Shown here in pieces: positions 19,354 through 28,602 of a DNA stretch of 64,000 nucleotides (its first letter is position 1; each line of letters begins with the position of its first letter). Both the position numbers and the translations under genes were made by a program. The stretch comes from Vibrio mimicus (lineage in GTDB: Bacteria; Pseudomonadota; Gammaproteobacteria; Enterobacterales; Vibrionaceae): positions 248,001 through 312,000 of the forward strand of contig NZ_CP077425.1 of the NCBI RefSeq assembly GCF_019048845.1. Reading direction: 5' to 3'. Below the pieces are notes generated by a model. The model was not told where the DNA came from. It worked only from the letters and a program-made list of their open reading frames with translations, and made no database searches.

Positions 19354-20358
19354 ATGAATAACCTCATGTTAAACCTGCGCTTGCACTCATTTTCTTTGAT
19401 TTCTGCACTTTTGCTGCTCTCCGCACTGCCTGTGAGCGCAGCAGAAAAACTGTGTGCGCTCTATCCTCATCTTAAAGACTCATACTGGTTGTCGGTCAAT
19501 TATGGCATGGTGGAGGAGGCACGTAAGCTCAATATCAATTTACGCGTCATGGAAGCTGGCGGCTATCCCAACCATGACAAACAACAACAGCAGATTGCGT
19601 TATGTGTCCGTTGGGGGGCTGACGCGATTTTACTCGGCACAGTTGCACCGCAGCTATATCAGCACGATTTAGCACAATACAGCCGCTCTGTCCCCGTATT
19701 TGCTACGGTGAATCAACTCTTGTTGGATGAAAAACAACAAGAGCATTTGAAAGGCGAAGTCGGTGTCGATTGGTACTGGATGGGGTTTTACGCCGGAGAA
19801 TACCTCGCAGGCAAACACCCAAAAGGTAGCGGCGAAGTCAATATCGTTGTGCTACCAGGCCCAGCCTCTAGCGGTGGGACAAAGCCCGTATTACAAGGAC
19901 TGCAAGATGCCATTCGTGACAGTGATGTACGAATTACTGAAACCTTATGGGCAGATAATGATAAAGAACTGCAGCGAAACTTAATCCAACAAGTGTTGGA
20001 AGTGCCAAATGTTCGTTATCTGGTTGGTAGCGCTGTCGCGATAGAAGCAGCAATCAGTGAGCTGCGTACACTCAACAAAAGCGAGCAAATCGGCCTTATC
20101 GCAACTTATTTGAGTCATGGCGTTTATCGCGGCTTACTGCGTGGGCGCGTTGAATTCGCCCCAACTGATCAAATGGTTGAACAAGGGCGACTTTCCGTAC
20201 GCCAAGCCGCCGCTTTTTTACGCAACAAACCATACGCTAAACAGCAAGCCCCAAAAATTGAAGCGTTAACCCCAACTCGCTTAGAGAAAAAAATCATTGC
20301 AGATTCGTTATCTCCATCCGAGTACAGGCCGGTATTTCAGGTAAAAGCGGTTGAATAA
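19354..20358 (+). CDS. torT: TorT periplasmic TMAO-binding protein
   Basis: A 334-residue periplasmic binding protein of type I fold that presents TMAO to TorS. It has a signal peptide ending near LPVSAAEK, followed by LCALYPHLKDSYWLSVNYGM, a typical TorT start. Lipid attachment is not indicated. ATG 19354 is preferred (ATG 19366 is an alternative); the upstream in-frame extension is not signal-like. It is divergent from torS with only about 75 bases between them, so their promoters must overlap. I see no clear TorR box there. Confidence 0.9.
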   Translation: MNNLMLNLRLHSFSLISALLLLSALPVSAAEKLCALYPHLKDSYWLSVNYGMVEEARKLNINLRVMEAGGYPNHDKQQQQIALCVRWGADAILLGTVAPQLYQHDLAQYSRSVPVFATVNQLLLDEKQQEHLKGEVGVDWYWMGFYAGEYLAGKHPKGSGEVNIVVLPGPASSGGTKPVLQGLQDAIRDSDVRITETLWADNDKELQRNLIQQVLEVPNVRYLVGSAVAIEAAISELRTLNKSEQIGLIATYLSHGVYRGLLRGRVEFAPTDQMVEQGRLSVRQAAAFLRNKPYAKQQAPKIEALTPTRLEKKIIADSLSPSEYRPVFQVKAVE

Positions 20359-20412
20359 ACGCAGATTTTTGGTTATCAAGCATCTAATCAAAAAACACTA
20401 GGAAATGTACCA

Positions 20413-20868
20413 ATGAAAAAAACGACACGCACCATGGCAGCACATAAGCACGTTGCTCTTGTGGCTCACGATAACTGCAAAGGTGAACTGCTGCGTTGGG
20501 TACAAGAAAACAAAGAAAAATTGCAGCGCCATTTTCTGTACGCAACAGGTACAACGGGTCATATGCTGAGCAAAGAAACGGGTCTTGCCATCAAAAGTAT
20601 GATCAGCGGTCCGATGGGCGGAGATCAACAACTGGGAGCATTAATTTCAGAAGGAAAAATTGATGTGCTAGTTTTCTTTTGGGATCCGCTCAACGCCGTG
20701 CCACACGACCCTGATGTAAAAGCCCTGCTGCGTATCGCCAGTGTGTGGAATATTCCAGTAGCCACCAACCGCGCCAGTGCCAAATTCCTATTTACCTCTG
20801 CGTTAATGGAACAAGAAGTCGATATTGAGATCCCAGATTACCAAGCGTACCTAGCAGAACGCACTTAA
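20413..20868 (+). CDS. mgsA: Methylglyoxal synthase
   Basis: Converts dihydroxyacetone phosphate to methylglyoxal and phosphate, a bypass that relieves sugar-phosphate stress. The 151-residue protein has the full family pattern: [32 protein letters not shown] and [18 protein letters not shown], which contain the catalytic Asp and His residues. AGGAA lies upstream of the ATG. It follows torT on the same strand after 54 bases with no clear terminator, so partial cotranscription is possible. Confidence 0.96.
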   Translation: MKKTTRTMAAHKHVALVAHDNCKGELLRWVQENKEKLQRHFLYATGTTGHMLSKETGLAIKSMISGPMGGDQQLGALISEGKIDVLVFFWDPLNAVPHDPDVKALLRIASVWNIPVATNRASAKFLFTSALMEQEVDIEIPDYQAYLAERT

Positions 20869-20888
20869 ACCAGCTTCGGAAATCCGTG

Positions 20889-20924
20889 ATGGCTATCGAT
20901 CCTATTTTAAGGAAAGATAGCCAT
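20889..20924. terminator. Possible terminator hairpin between mgsA and pncA
   Basis: Nine-base arms ATGGCTATC (20889-20897) and GATAGCCAT (20916-20924) with further partial pairing inside, lying between convergent genes. There is no good T run, so termination is inferred from position. Confidence 0.45.
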
Positions 20925-20940
20925 TTAAGCGTGGGGGGAT

Positions 20941-21567
20941 TTATATTTCGCCGTTAAACAATTGCTGCGAAGTCGTTAGCAGGCAACCGGCTGCCTGCAT
21001 CTCTTGCCACGCTTTGTCACAATCCCCAGCGTTAAGCTCAACACCGCGGCACGCATCCTGAATCACCCAAGTATTGAAATAAAGTGAACGCGCATCCAAA
21101 GCCGTAAATTTCACACAGTAATCGGTTGCCAATCCAGCGATATACAAATCCGAAATCCCATGACTACTCAGATATTCCGCTAGACCTGTTGCGTGAAATC
21201 GTTGGTTATCGAAGAAACCACTGTAGCTATCCACTTCGGAGTGAGTACCTTTGACAACAATATGCGTAATGCGCGATACATCCAGCCCTGTGATGAATTC
21301 CGCCCCCTGCGTATCTTGCACGCAGTGATCTGGCCACATCACTTGTGGAATACCAAAAAGGTCTATCACCTCTCCCAACGCTTTACCCTGCACTGATGCA
21401 AAGCTAGCATGCGTTGCTGGGTGCCAGTCTTTGGTGGCAATCACATGTTCAAACAGAGGAAGCAACCGGTTGATCACCGGTACAATCTTGTCCCCTTCAG
21501 GAACGGGTAAGGCTCCTGAGGGAGAAAAATCATTTTGAACATCAACGAGCAAAAGCGCTTTAGTCAT
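20941..21567 (-). CDS. pncA: Nicotinamidase
   Basis: Hydrolyses nicotinamide to nicotinate for NAD salvage. The 208-residue isochorismatase-fold protein shows the catalytic triad regions: DVQNDF (Asp), VVKGTHSEVDSYSGF (Lys) and AGLATDYCVKFTALDA (nucleophile Cys). The metal-binding DWHPATHASFAS segment is also present. Length is normal. It is convergent with mgsA, and an ERIC-like element lies upstream of its start. Confidence 0.95.
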   Translation of the reverse strand: MTKALLLVDVQNDFSPSGALPVPEGDKIVPVINRLLPLFEHVIATKDWHPATHASFASVQGKALGEVIDLFGIPQVMWPDHCVQDTQGAEFITGLDVSRITHIVVKGTHSEVDSYSGFFDNQRFHATGLAEYLSSHGISDLYIAGLATDYCVKFTALDARSLYFNTWVIQDACRGVELNAGDCDKAWQEMQAAGCLLTTSQQLFNGEI

Positions 21568-21596
21568 TCATTTCAGCCTAAAAATCATCAGCAATT

Positions 21597-21735
21597 CATA
21601 TGTACCCAAACGACTTGGAGTTCCAGACAGGTGGCCAGTGAGTAAATCCCCATGAACATAGAAACACTATGTGATTGAGATGGACAAGCGTAGCCAACAC
21701 CGCTGCTGGTTCAAGTAGGGCCTGCGGTGCATAGA
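21597..21735. repeat. ERIC-like intergenic repeat 1
   Basis: The core GTGAGTAAATCCCCATGAAC, a central imperfect palindrome around CATAGAAACACTATG, and an AAGCGTAGCCAACACCGCTG segment match the ERIC consensus layout. It lies between pncA and the PAP2 gene. Related copies lie near 28.6 and 30.4 kb. Confidence 0.75.
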
Positions 21736-21782
21736 ATAACATCCCTTTCAGTATCTATCATCAGGCAAAATAATTTGATGTT

Positions 21783-22322
21783 TTAAAATGATAAGCTTGC
21801 ATAAATTCCGGTTACGTCTCCATCAAAATACGGAACAAGAACTAAATTCGTCGCCGAAATACCCCCTACGGTGATCGCATATTGAATACCAGTGGCTAAT
21901 GCCATGCCTGCGGCAACATCTCGCCAATAATGTTTGTTCGCATCAACACGGGAATATCCTACCAACGCCGCTGCTGCATAAGCGGGAATACCATAAGCAG
22001 AGCCATAACGAAACTGTAAATAAGCCGCGCCTTGACTGGCGGCTGAAGTATGTCCAGAGGGAAAACTTTGCGAACCACCATTAGGACGTTGAGCATCAAT
22101 AGAGACTTTGAGAAGTTCAGTTGTCGCAGCCGTCCAAAATGCACCTTCGGCCAATTGCATCATGCCTTCGCCATCCATATGAATAGCCGTAATTAATCCT
22201 GCAGTAAGAGGAATCCCATACTGTGCGATATCCCCATACGTTTCTAATTTACTTTTTGCCGCATGAGCCATTGGTGCAGCAACGCTGATCATAGTCGCAG
22301 CCAATAAAAGACGAAACTTCAT
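21783..22322 (-). CDS. Periplasmic PAP2-family phosphatase
   Basis: A 179-residue exported protein with a signal peptide ending at HAAKS. It has the three phosphatase motifs in order: KVSIDAQRP, FPSGHTSA and SRVDANKHYWRDV, which hold the catalytic histidines. It should dephosphorylate a lipid or small phosphate ester in the periplasm or at the membrane. The family includes undecaprenyl-diphosphate and phosphatidylglycerophosphate phosphatases; the exact substrate is unknown. It is divergent from dgkA, a lipid kinase, across a 443-base gap. Confidence 0.85.
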   Translation of the reverse strand: MKFRLLLAATMISVAAPMAHAAKSKLETYGDIAQYGIPLTAGLITAIHMDGEGMMQLAEGAFWTAATTELLKVSIDAQRPNGGSQSFPSGHTSAASQGAAYLQFRYGSAYGIPAYAAAALVGYSRVDANKHYWRDVAAGMALATGIQYAITVGGISATNLVLVPYFDGDVTGIYASLSF

Positions 22323-22647
22323 AGCACAATCCCTATTATTTTTAAATTAAATAATGTCCATTCCATTCATTATAAAAATTTCTATTTTTTGAAATGCAAA
22401 CTTAATTTCTACATGTTTTTCTAATTCATTATTGCTAGTAAATTTTCGATTTCACTACCAAATTAAGTAACAATTTGTGATTAGTGACGACAATAACGTA
22501 GTTATTATTTATCTCAAGCAGATTCCATGCCATCTATTAAAGCTAATTACGCCACTCATCAAATAATTCAACAACCTTAGTGACAATACTAAAGATTCGT
22601 ACTTAATAGGTATTGATCACCTTACACAGTTAGAATTGCAACAAAGA

Positions 22648-22664
22648 CTTAACAAACACTTAAG
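22648..22664 (+). promoter_or_regulatory. PmrA/QseB-like direct-repeat box upstream of dgkA
   Basis: CTTAAC, five bases, CTTAAG: close to the YTTAAK-N5-YTTAAK consensus of PmrA-type regulators (CarR/VprA in V. cholerae). It is about 35 bases upstream of the -35 element. Base 6 of the first half does not fit the consensus. Confidence 0.4.
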
Positions 22665-22698
22665 AACAAAAAACTTGATTGAAAATAGGGTTAATTGG

Positions 22699-22726
22699 TT
22701 GTCAGCTCGCTGTAAATCTCTATAAT
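22699..22726 (+). promoter_or_regulatory. Sigma-70 promoter of dgkA
   Basis: TTGTCA (22699-22704) and TATAAT (22721-22726) with a 16-base spacer, 40 bases before the dgkA start codon. Confidence 0.65.
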
Positions 22727-22765
22727 TCATAACCATTAAAAACCAACACAACATGCAAACGAACT

Positions 22766-23122
22766 ATGAAACACTCTCGTACTGGTCTTGCTCGAATAGT
22801 TTATGCGACCGGATATTCAATGAAGGGATTTGCTGCTGCTTGGAAGAATGAAGCTGCATTCCGCCAAGAAGTCGCCTTAACGTTACCACTCACAATTTTG
22901 ACTTTTTTTCTGCCTGTAACCCAAGTAGAGCAAGTATTACTGGTGGGATGCTTAGTGCTGATTGTTATTACAGAATTGCTCAATTCAGCCGTTGAGGCAG
23001 TGGTTGACCGTGTCGGCTCAGAGCACCACGAGTTAAGCGGGCGAGCTAAAGATATTGGCTCTGCTGCGGTTTTTGTTTCGCTCTGTTTTGCCGCCTTTAC
23101 TTGGACGTGGATCCTACTGTAA
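22766..23122 (+). CDS. dgkA: Diacylglycerol kinase
   Basis: Small integral-membrane kinase that phosphorylates diacylglycerol to phosphatidate, recycling lipid left by membrane glycan or endotoxin modification. The 118-residue protein has three membrane helices and the family signature ELLNSAVEAVVDRVG, with the catalytic Glu and the nearby Asn/Glu pair, plus SGRAKDIGSAAVF. Its own promoter is visible upstream and a strong terminator follows. Confidence 0.95.
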   Translation: MKHSRTGLARIVYATGYSMKGFAAAWKNEAAFRQEVALTLPLTILTFFLPVTQVEQVLLVGCLVLIVITELLNSAVEAVVDRVGSEHHELSGRAKDIGSAAVFVSLCFAAFTWTWILL

Positions 23123-23142
23123 ATATTCCCTCATGTTGATTT

Positions 23143-23170
23143 AAAGGTTTGCTCAAGCAAACCTTTTTTA
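23143..23170 (+). terminator. Terminator after dgkA
   Basis: A perfect 10-bp stem AAAGGTTTGC / GCAAACCTTT with TCAA loop, the second arm running into a T run. Confidence 0.9.
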
Positions 23171-23282
23171 TTGCGCTACGCTTACTGAGTTCAATTCTGA
23201 ACCTCCTCTAACTATTCTCTTAAGTATTCATTAAGCTTGAATCGGTAGGATGAGATCAATGCATAACGTAAAGGAGCGCATT

Positions 23283-23567
23283 ATGTCACTACTCAAAATT
23301 TCTCGTCTGTTCGCTATTACTTCTCTTGGCTTATTTTCTGCGGCAGCATTCGCTGACCCGACTTGTACAACAGAATCCGAAAGCAGTTGGATTCCTTTTG
23401 AACAAGCTCAGCAACAAGTAGAAGATATGGGCTATAAGATTAAAGTGTTCAAAATCACCAAAACCAGTTGCTATGAATTGTATGGTCACGACCAAGAGGG
23501 TAAACGAGTCGAAATCTATTTCAACCCAACCAATATGGAGAAAGTAAAAGAGGAAAAAGATGGCTAA
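23283..23567 (+). CDS. Exported PepSY-domain protein
   Basis: A 94-residue protein with a signal peptide ending at AAFADPT, then a PepSY-like domain (SSWIPFEQAQQQVEDMGYKI and EIYFNPTNMEKV). PepSY modules often accompany membrane cytochromes or modulate peptidases. ATG 23283 was chosen because AAAGGAGC sits seven bases upstream; the in-frame extension to 23250 precedes that site. The last eight bases overlap the start of the cytochrome gene, so the two form an operon. A pair of cysteines (CTTES and SCYEL) may form a disulfide. Confidence 0.82.
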   Translation: MSLLKISRLFAITSLGLFSAAAFADPTCTTESESSWIPFEQAQQQVEDMGYKIKVFKITKTSCYELYGHDQEGKRVEIYFNPTNMEKVKEEKDG

Positions 23568-24096
23568 ACCATACACATGGGATCTTTTTGTTCGAGTAAC
23601 GCATTGGTTGGTTGCCGCCCTTTTCTTGGCTAATTTTTTTGCAATTGAAGAGGGCAGTGATTTACACGAATGGGTTGGCTATGTGGTTATGGGAGCCATT
23701 ATCCTGCGTTTAGGCTGGGGGGTAATCACTCACTCCCCTGCTCGGCTAACGGCTTTTACGCCATCCATTCCCAAAGCCATTGAGCACATTAAAGAAGTGG
23801 TGCGAACCAAACAAGATAACCACACTGGGCATAACCCTGCTGGTGCGATTATGATTTGGGCAATGTGGTTTTTACTGCTCGCCACCGGTTTATCGGGTTG
23901 GATGAGTGAGTGGGATCTGTTTTGGGGTGAAGACTGGATTAAAGAGGTGCATGAAACCTTAGCTAATCTGACCATGGCTGCCGTTGCCGTCCATGTGTCA
24001 GCGGTCATTATTATGTCTAAATTTACTGGGCATCCTTATGTGCATGGAATGCTGATCGGGCATAAAACATCTTCACAAAATAGTGAACAGTCTTAA
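23560..24096 (+). CDS. Cytochrome b561-family membrane protein
   Basis: A 178-residue inner-membrane di-haem b-type cytochrome with four hydrophobic helices and conserved histidines (RVTHWL, DLHEWVGY, VHETLANL, VAVHVSAV). It is likely an electron carrier between quinol or a periplasmic partner and an acceptor. It overlaps the upstream PepSY gene by eight bases, so they probably work together. The partner redox system is not evident here. A bidirectional terminator follows. Confidence 0.88.
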   Translation: MAKPYTWDLFVRVTHWLVAALFLANFFAIEEGSDLHEWVGYVVMGAIILRLGWGVITHSPARLTAFTPSIPKAIEHIKEVVRTKQDNHTGHNPAGAIMIWAMWFLLLATGLSGWMSEWDLFWGEDWIKEVHETLANLTMAAVAVHVSAVIIMSKFTGHPYVHGMLIGHKTSSQNSEQS

Positions 24097-24100
24097 TTGA

Positions 24101-24130
24101 AAAAGGCGAGCTTAGCTCGCCTTTTCTCTT
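24101..24130. terminator. Bidirectional terminator between cytochrome b561 and helD
   Basis: An 11-bp stem AAAAGGCGAGC / GCTCGCCTTTT with TTA loop, A/T-rich flanks on both sides, between convergent genes. Confidence 0.9.
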
Positions 24131-24151
24131 CATTTAAAATTATTCCAAATT

Positions 24152-26215
24152 CTATTTTTGCTTAACAACCGGATAGTCATCATTCAGGAGCTCTTGAACA
24201 AAACTAGAGCCATTGCCGTTGTAGGTCACCCACACTTTCTCTTTAGCGCGGGTGAGTGCCACATAAAATAAACGCCGCTCTTCCGCATAAGCAAAATCAT
24301 CGTCACCTTGGCTCAATGCGCTATCCAGATGTAACGCTTTTACTCGGGCAGGAAATTGACCATCATCAACCGACAAAATAATCACAAAATCCGCTTCTTT
24401 GCCTTTGCTGGCATGGCAAGTCATAAAATCGAGCTTGAGAGAGAGATAACGATTTTGCCAATCTTTCAGTAACTCAGGTTTATGGTAATGATTCCGACCA
24501 AGCAGCAGTACGGTTTTCAGCTTATTGGTGGAGCGATTGATTTCATCCAATATTTTTTCAACCGAGTTATTCGATGCCAATACGACTGATTTTTGCTTTT
24601 GCGTTTTGAAACTATTCAGCGTTTTCGGTAACTGATTCGGGTTTTGCTGAATAAAACGGTTAGCGACCGCACCAATCTGATCATTAAAACGGTAAGTCGT
24701 ATCCAGATGGTGCACTGTCGAGCGTGGAAAACGCGACGCAAAACCGGTGGTCAAATCCACATCCGAACCGGCAAATTGGTAGATGGATTGCCAATCATCG
24801 CCGACCGCAAACAGATTACACTGGCCTTGGTTTTGCTCACACAGCGCTTGTAGCAAGCGTAAACGCTGCGGCGAGATGTCTTGATACTCATCGACCATAA
24901 TAAATTTCCACGGCGAGCGGAATTTGCCTTTTTCGACGTACTCCGTGGCTCGGGTGATCATGATGTTAAAATCGATGTGATTTTGCTCTTTCAGCATCTG
25001 CTGCCACGCTTGGTAGCACGGCCAGCATAAAGACAACTCGCTGTTTAAGCGCGGGAAGTCATCGTAATCAACCAAGCGCTCCTGCAACTCTTTCTTACTC
25101 AATCCAAGTTGTGCCAATTGATCAAGCTGCTTCTCTAGCCATGCAATCAATTTAGGGTTTTCTACGTGGCTACCGAGCTCGTCATCCCCCGCCAGATAAG
25201 CGATCGGCCATTTGGCGAGATGTTTTTGCCAACGTTTGAAATTCGTGGGAGTCATCCAATGACGCTTTAACCAATCAATACACCAGGCTTGTTTGAGCTT
25301 ACTGTCATTAGCCAGTGGCGACATCATTACGGTTTTCCCTTCCACCCGATTGAGGATCCGTAGCCCTAACTGATGGAAGGTGTTGACGTGTAAGCGCTCC
25401 GCTTCTAAACCGATTTTGTTCTTGAGACGTTCGGCCATTTCTTGGGCGGCATCGCGCGCGAAAGCCACCATCAAAATTTGCTCAGGTTTAGCCAAGTGAC
25501 TTTGCAGCAAGTAAGCAACGCGAGCAGTTAACACGCTTGTTTTGCCTGAACCTGCTCCCGCGAGTACCAAGTTATGATCGTCGTTGAGCAGCACTGCATA
25601 CTGCTGAGAGAGGTTAAGTGGCGAAGATTCACACTGAGAAAACAGCACCGTCCAATTTGCGCGTTCTACCTCTAACCAAGCACAATTGCGTTCATACAAG
25701 GTTTCGGAGGTATCTAAAAGCCAGGGCAATAAGCTATCAAATACCGTGGGGAGATGTTTTTGCGCTTCATGCAAGGTCATATCCATCCGTTTTAAATCGG
25801 CATAGACCTGCGCAACCCACGCTTCGATGGAAGAATGAGATAAAAATGATGGCAGACGTTTTAAACTGGACAGCTCTTGCTGCCAACGTGGAAAATACAA
25901 ACTGAGTTGCTCACACTGACGATTGTGCCAAGCCTGATAATGAGCGACCAATTGATGAGCAAAGTGACGACATTCCGGCCAAGGCAGTCCTTGCACCAAC
26001 CAGCTGCGCTGTATTCCCTCTTCTGGATCGGCAAAGATTTGCAAAGTCCCCCAGATTAGCCCTCTGCGGATCTGCACTTCCCCATTCCAAATATGAAATG
26101 GAATACGTTCTTCGCTACTGAGCGAAGTCAGAACCAGCCACTCTTTTTCAAGTTGGACTTGGTAATATTCATTGGCAATAAAAAACTGTGCAGTCTTATT
26201 TGCGTTCAGCTGCAT
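24152..26215 (-). CDS. helD: DNA helicase IV (UvrD-like SF1A)
   Basis: A 687-residue ATP-dependent 3'-5' DNA helicase of the HelD branch. An N-terminal family-specific domain (about 1-195) precedes the motor: Q-motif LNLSQQYAVLLNDDHNLVLA, Walker A AGAGSGKTSVL, motif II VDEYQDISP, motif III VGDDWQSIYQFAGSD, motif V TCHASKGKEADFVII and motif VI EERRLFYVALTRAKEKV. It acts in recombination and repair. It is a single gene, convergent with the cytochrome operon and divergent from yccS. Confidence 0.94.
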   Translation of the reverse strand: MQLNANKTAQFFIANEYYQVQLEKEWLVLTSLSSEERIPFHIWNGEVQIRRGLIWGTLQIFADPEEGIQRSWLVQGLPWPECRHFAHQLVAHYQAWHNRQCEQLSLYFPRWQQELSSLKRLPSFLSHSSIEAWVAQVYADLKRMDMTLHEAQKHLPTVFDSLLPWLLDTSETLYERNCAWLEVERANWTVLFSQCESSPLNLSQQYAVLLNDDHNLVLAGAGSGKTSVLTARVAYLLQSHLAKPEQILMVAFARDAAQEMAERLKNKIGLEAERLHVNTFHQLGLRILNRVEGKTVMMSPLANDSKLKQAWCIDWLKRHWMTPTNFKRWQKHLAKWPIAYLAGDDELGSHVENPKLIAWLEKQLDQLAQLGLSKKELQERLVDYDDFPRLNSELSLCWPCYQAWQQMLKEQNHIDFNIMITRATEYVEKGKFRSPWKFIMVDEYQDISPQRLRLLQALCEQNQGQCNLFAVGDDWQSIYQFAGSDVDLTTGFASRFPRSTVHHLDTTYRFNDQIGAVANRFIQQNPNQLPKTLNSFKTQKQKSVVLASNNSVEKILDEINRSTNKLKTVLLLGRNHYHKPELLKDWQNRYLSLKLDFMTCHASKGKEADFVIILSVDDGQFPARVKALHLDSALSQGDDDFAYAEERRLFYVALTRAKEKVWVTYNGNGSSFVQELLNDDYPVVKQK

Positions 26216-26413
26216 TGGTAAAAGCCCACTAACAAAGTTGCTGACAATGATAACTCAATCAATCATGCCGATGAAAAGATAATGTCAATATTCTTAATGA
26301 TTAATGCGTATTCAACCAGCACGAGGAAAAGGTGATTTCTTTATTTTGATCAGAATCTTATTGCCTCAATCTGCTAAACTCCCCACTTTCTCTACTGACT
26401 TACGTGCTGCACT

Positions 26414-28582
26414 GTGCCAAAAATCAATCAACTGCGCCTATATTGGGCTAATAAAACCGTTAATTACAGTGTGTTAATTCTGCTGACACTGCTGGGTGTA
26501 GTGATCCCGACTTGGCATTATCAGCTCAATACGTGGATCACGCCTCTGATACTTGGGGTAATTGCGGCTGCACTTGCCGAACGAGATGATCGTTTCTCTG
26601 GTCGTTTGAAATCCATCACCCTGACGCTGATCTGTTTTGCGATTGCGGCATTCTCTATTGAGATTCTGTTTCGTACTCCTTGGCTGTTTGCACTAGGTTT
26701 ATTCTGTTCAACCTTTGGGTTCATTATGCTTGGCGCAATGGGTTCTCGCTACGCCAGCATCGCTTTTGCTTCGCTGCTGATTGCGATCTACACCATGCTT
26801 GGAGCACATCAAAGCACCAACATTTGGTTCCAACCTTTGCTGCTACTCAGTGGTAGTGCGTGGTACTACCTGATGTCGATGATTTGGCACGCGTTCTGGC
26901 CAATGCAGCCGGTACAGCAGAACCTCGCTAACGTATTTTTACAATTGGCCAATTACTTGGAAGCCAAGTCGACATTATTTCACCCAAGCTCGAACATGGT
27001 TCCGCAGCCATACCGGATTACAGAAGCCAACCTCAACGCGGCAACAGTGAATGCACTTAACCTGTGTAAAGCAACCTTTTTGACACGTTCAAAACGTGGC
27101 CATGTGGATAGCGCCAGTGACCGTTTTTTAAACATCTATTTTCTGGCGCAAGATATTCATGAGCGCGTGAGTTCCAGCCATTACCGCTACCAAGAACTGG
27201 CCGATCATTTTGGCCGTTCAGATATTCTATTTCGCTTTAAATATCTGCTGGAAACCCAAGCCAAAGCGTGTCGCGATATCGCCCAATCAATTCGTTTGGG
27301 CCACAGTTATCAACATAATTCTGGATCCATTGTCGCGCTTGATGAGCTACAACTGTCGCTCAGTTACTTACGTCAACAAGATCGCCGTGATTGGAAAAGT
27401 TTACTCGGCCAATTAGGGTATCTGTTCAATAACCTCGCCACGGTAGAAAAACAGCTCAATAACGTCAGTAACCCAGATGTAGCCAAGCCAGATGAAGGGG
27501 TCTTGGATGATACTGAAGCTCATACGTTAAGAAGCATGTGGCAACGTATTCGCGCCAACCTCACTAGGGACTCATTACTGTTTCGTCATGCGCTACGGAT
27601 GTCGATCACCCTCACTGCAGGTTATGGGATCATTCAAGGGCTAGGCATCGAACGGGGCTACTGGATTTTGCTCACGACACTCTTTGTTTGCCAACCCAAT
27701 TATGCGGCCACCAAACAAAAGCTAACCGCGCGGATCATCGGTACTTTAGTCGGCTTGCTCGTCGGTGTTCCGTTACTGACTTTCTTTCCGTCACAGGAAA
27801 GCCAACTCGTCTTTATTGTGCTTTCTGGAGTGATGTTCTTTGCCTTTCGCTTGAACAATTACGGCTATGCCACGGGCTTTATTACCTTATTGGTGCTGTT
27901 TTGTTTTAACCAACTCGGGGAAGGCTATGCCGTTGTGCTACCAAGGTTAGCTGATACCTTGATTGGTTGTGCATTAGCCGTTGCGGCTGTGATGTGGATT
28001 TTGCCCGACTGGCAATCGAAATGCCTGCACAAAGTCATGGCCGAGGCGATAGAAGCCAATAAGCAGTACCTCGCGCAGATCATTGGCCAGTATCGGATTG
28101 GCAAGAAAGACAGCTTGAGTTACCGAATTGCTCGGCGTCAGGCTCATAACCAAGATGCGGCACTTTCTACCGCCGTAACCAATATGCTTGCTGAGCCGGG
28201 GCGTTATCGCGCGGCAACCGATGAAAGTTTTCGTTTCTTAACCCTTAATCACGCCCTACTCAGTTACATTTCTGCACTGGGTGCACATCGCACCCGACTG
28301 GATGATGAAACGGTGCATCAATTGGTGCTGGACTCACACAGAGCCATCCATCAACACCTTGATTTGCTGTATCAACAGCTGTTCAACCAGTGTGAAGAGT
28401 GTGATACCCAAAGTATTGCCAGCTCAGGAATCGAAAAACGGCTCGCCGAATGGCGTGAAGATGATGACAGTTCTGCACGAATGGTGCTTCAGCAGTTGCA
28501 CTTGATTTACCGCATGTTGCCAGAGTTGCACTCTCTCGCGAGCAAGTTTGCGCTCAAAGTGGATCCTCATTCCGATAAATAG
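26414..28582 (+). CDS. yccS: YccS/YhfK-family inner-membrane protein
   Basis: A 722-residue protein of the FUSC/aromatic-acid-exporter-like family. Two blocks of hydrophobic helices (about 15-165 and 395-530) alternate with cytoplasmic domains (about 170-390 and 540-722), the repeated layout of the family. WPM-rich and RGYWILLTTLFVCQPNYAAT segments are typical. A role in efflux is assumed for the family but unproven. The start is GTG 26414 with a weak ribosome site. An ERIC-like repeat follows the stop. Confidence 0.85.
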   Translation: MPKINQLRLYWANKTVNYSVLILLTLLGVVIPTWHYQLNTWITPLILGVIAAALAERDDRFSGRLKSITLTLICFAIAAFSIEILFRTPWLFALGLFCSTFGFIMLGAMGSRYASIAFASLLIAIYTMLGAHQSTNIWFQPLLLLSGSAWYYLMSMIWHAFWPMQPVQQNLANVFLQLANYLEAKSTLFHPSSNMVPQPYRITEANLNAATVNALNLCKATFLTRSKRGHVDSASDRFLNIYFLAQDIHERVSSSHYRYQELADHFGRSDILFRFKYLLETQAKACRDIAQSIRLGHSYQHNSGSIVALDELQLSLSYLRQQDRRDWKSLLGQLGYLFNNLATVEKQLNNVSNPDVAKPDEGVLDDTEAHTLRSMWQRIRANLTRDSLLFRHALRMSITLTAGYGIIQGLGIERGYWILLTTLFVCQPNYAATKQKLTARIIGTLVGLLVGVPLLTFFPSQESQLVFIVLSGVMFFAFRLNNYGYATGFITLLVLFCFNQLGEGYAVVLPRLADTLIGCALAVAAVMWILPDWQSKCLHKVMAEAIEANKQYLAQIIGQYRIGKKDSLSYRIARRQAHNQDAALSTAVTNMLAEPGRYRAATDESFRFLTLNHALLSYISALGAHRTRLDDETVHQLVLDSHRAIHQHLDLLYQQLFNQCEECDTQSIASSGIEKRLAEWREDDDSSARMVLQQLHLIYRMLPELHSLASKFALKVDPHSDK

Positions 28583-28602
28583 ATTTTTAATAGACCGACA
28601 CT

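Larger units (their letters stand above)
22323..22765. promoter_or_regulatory. AT-rich divergent promoter region, PAP2 phosphatase / dgkA
   Basis: No gene is supported here. The right part holds the dgkA promoter and a PmrA/CarR-like box, listed separately. The left part is AT-rich with no clear motif. Confidence 0.6.
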
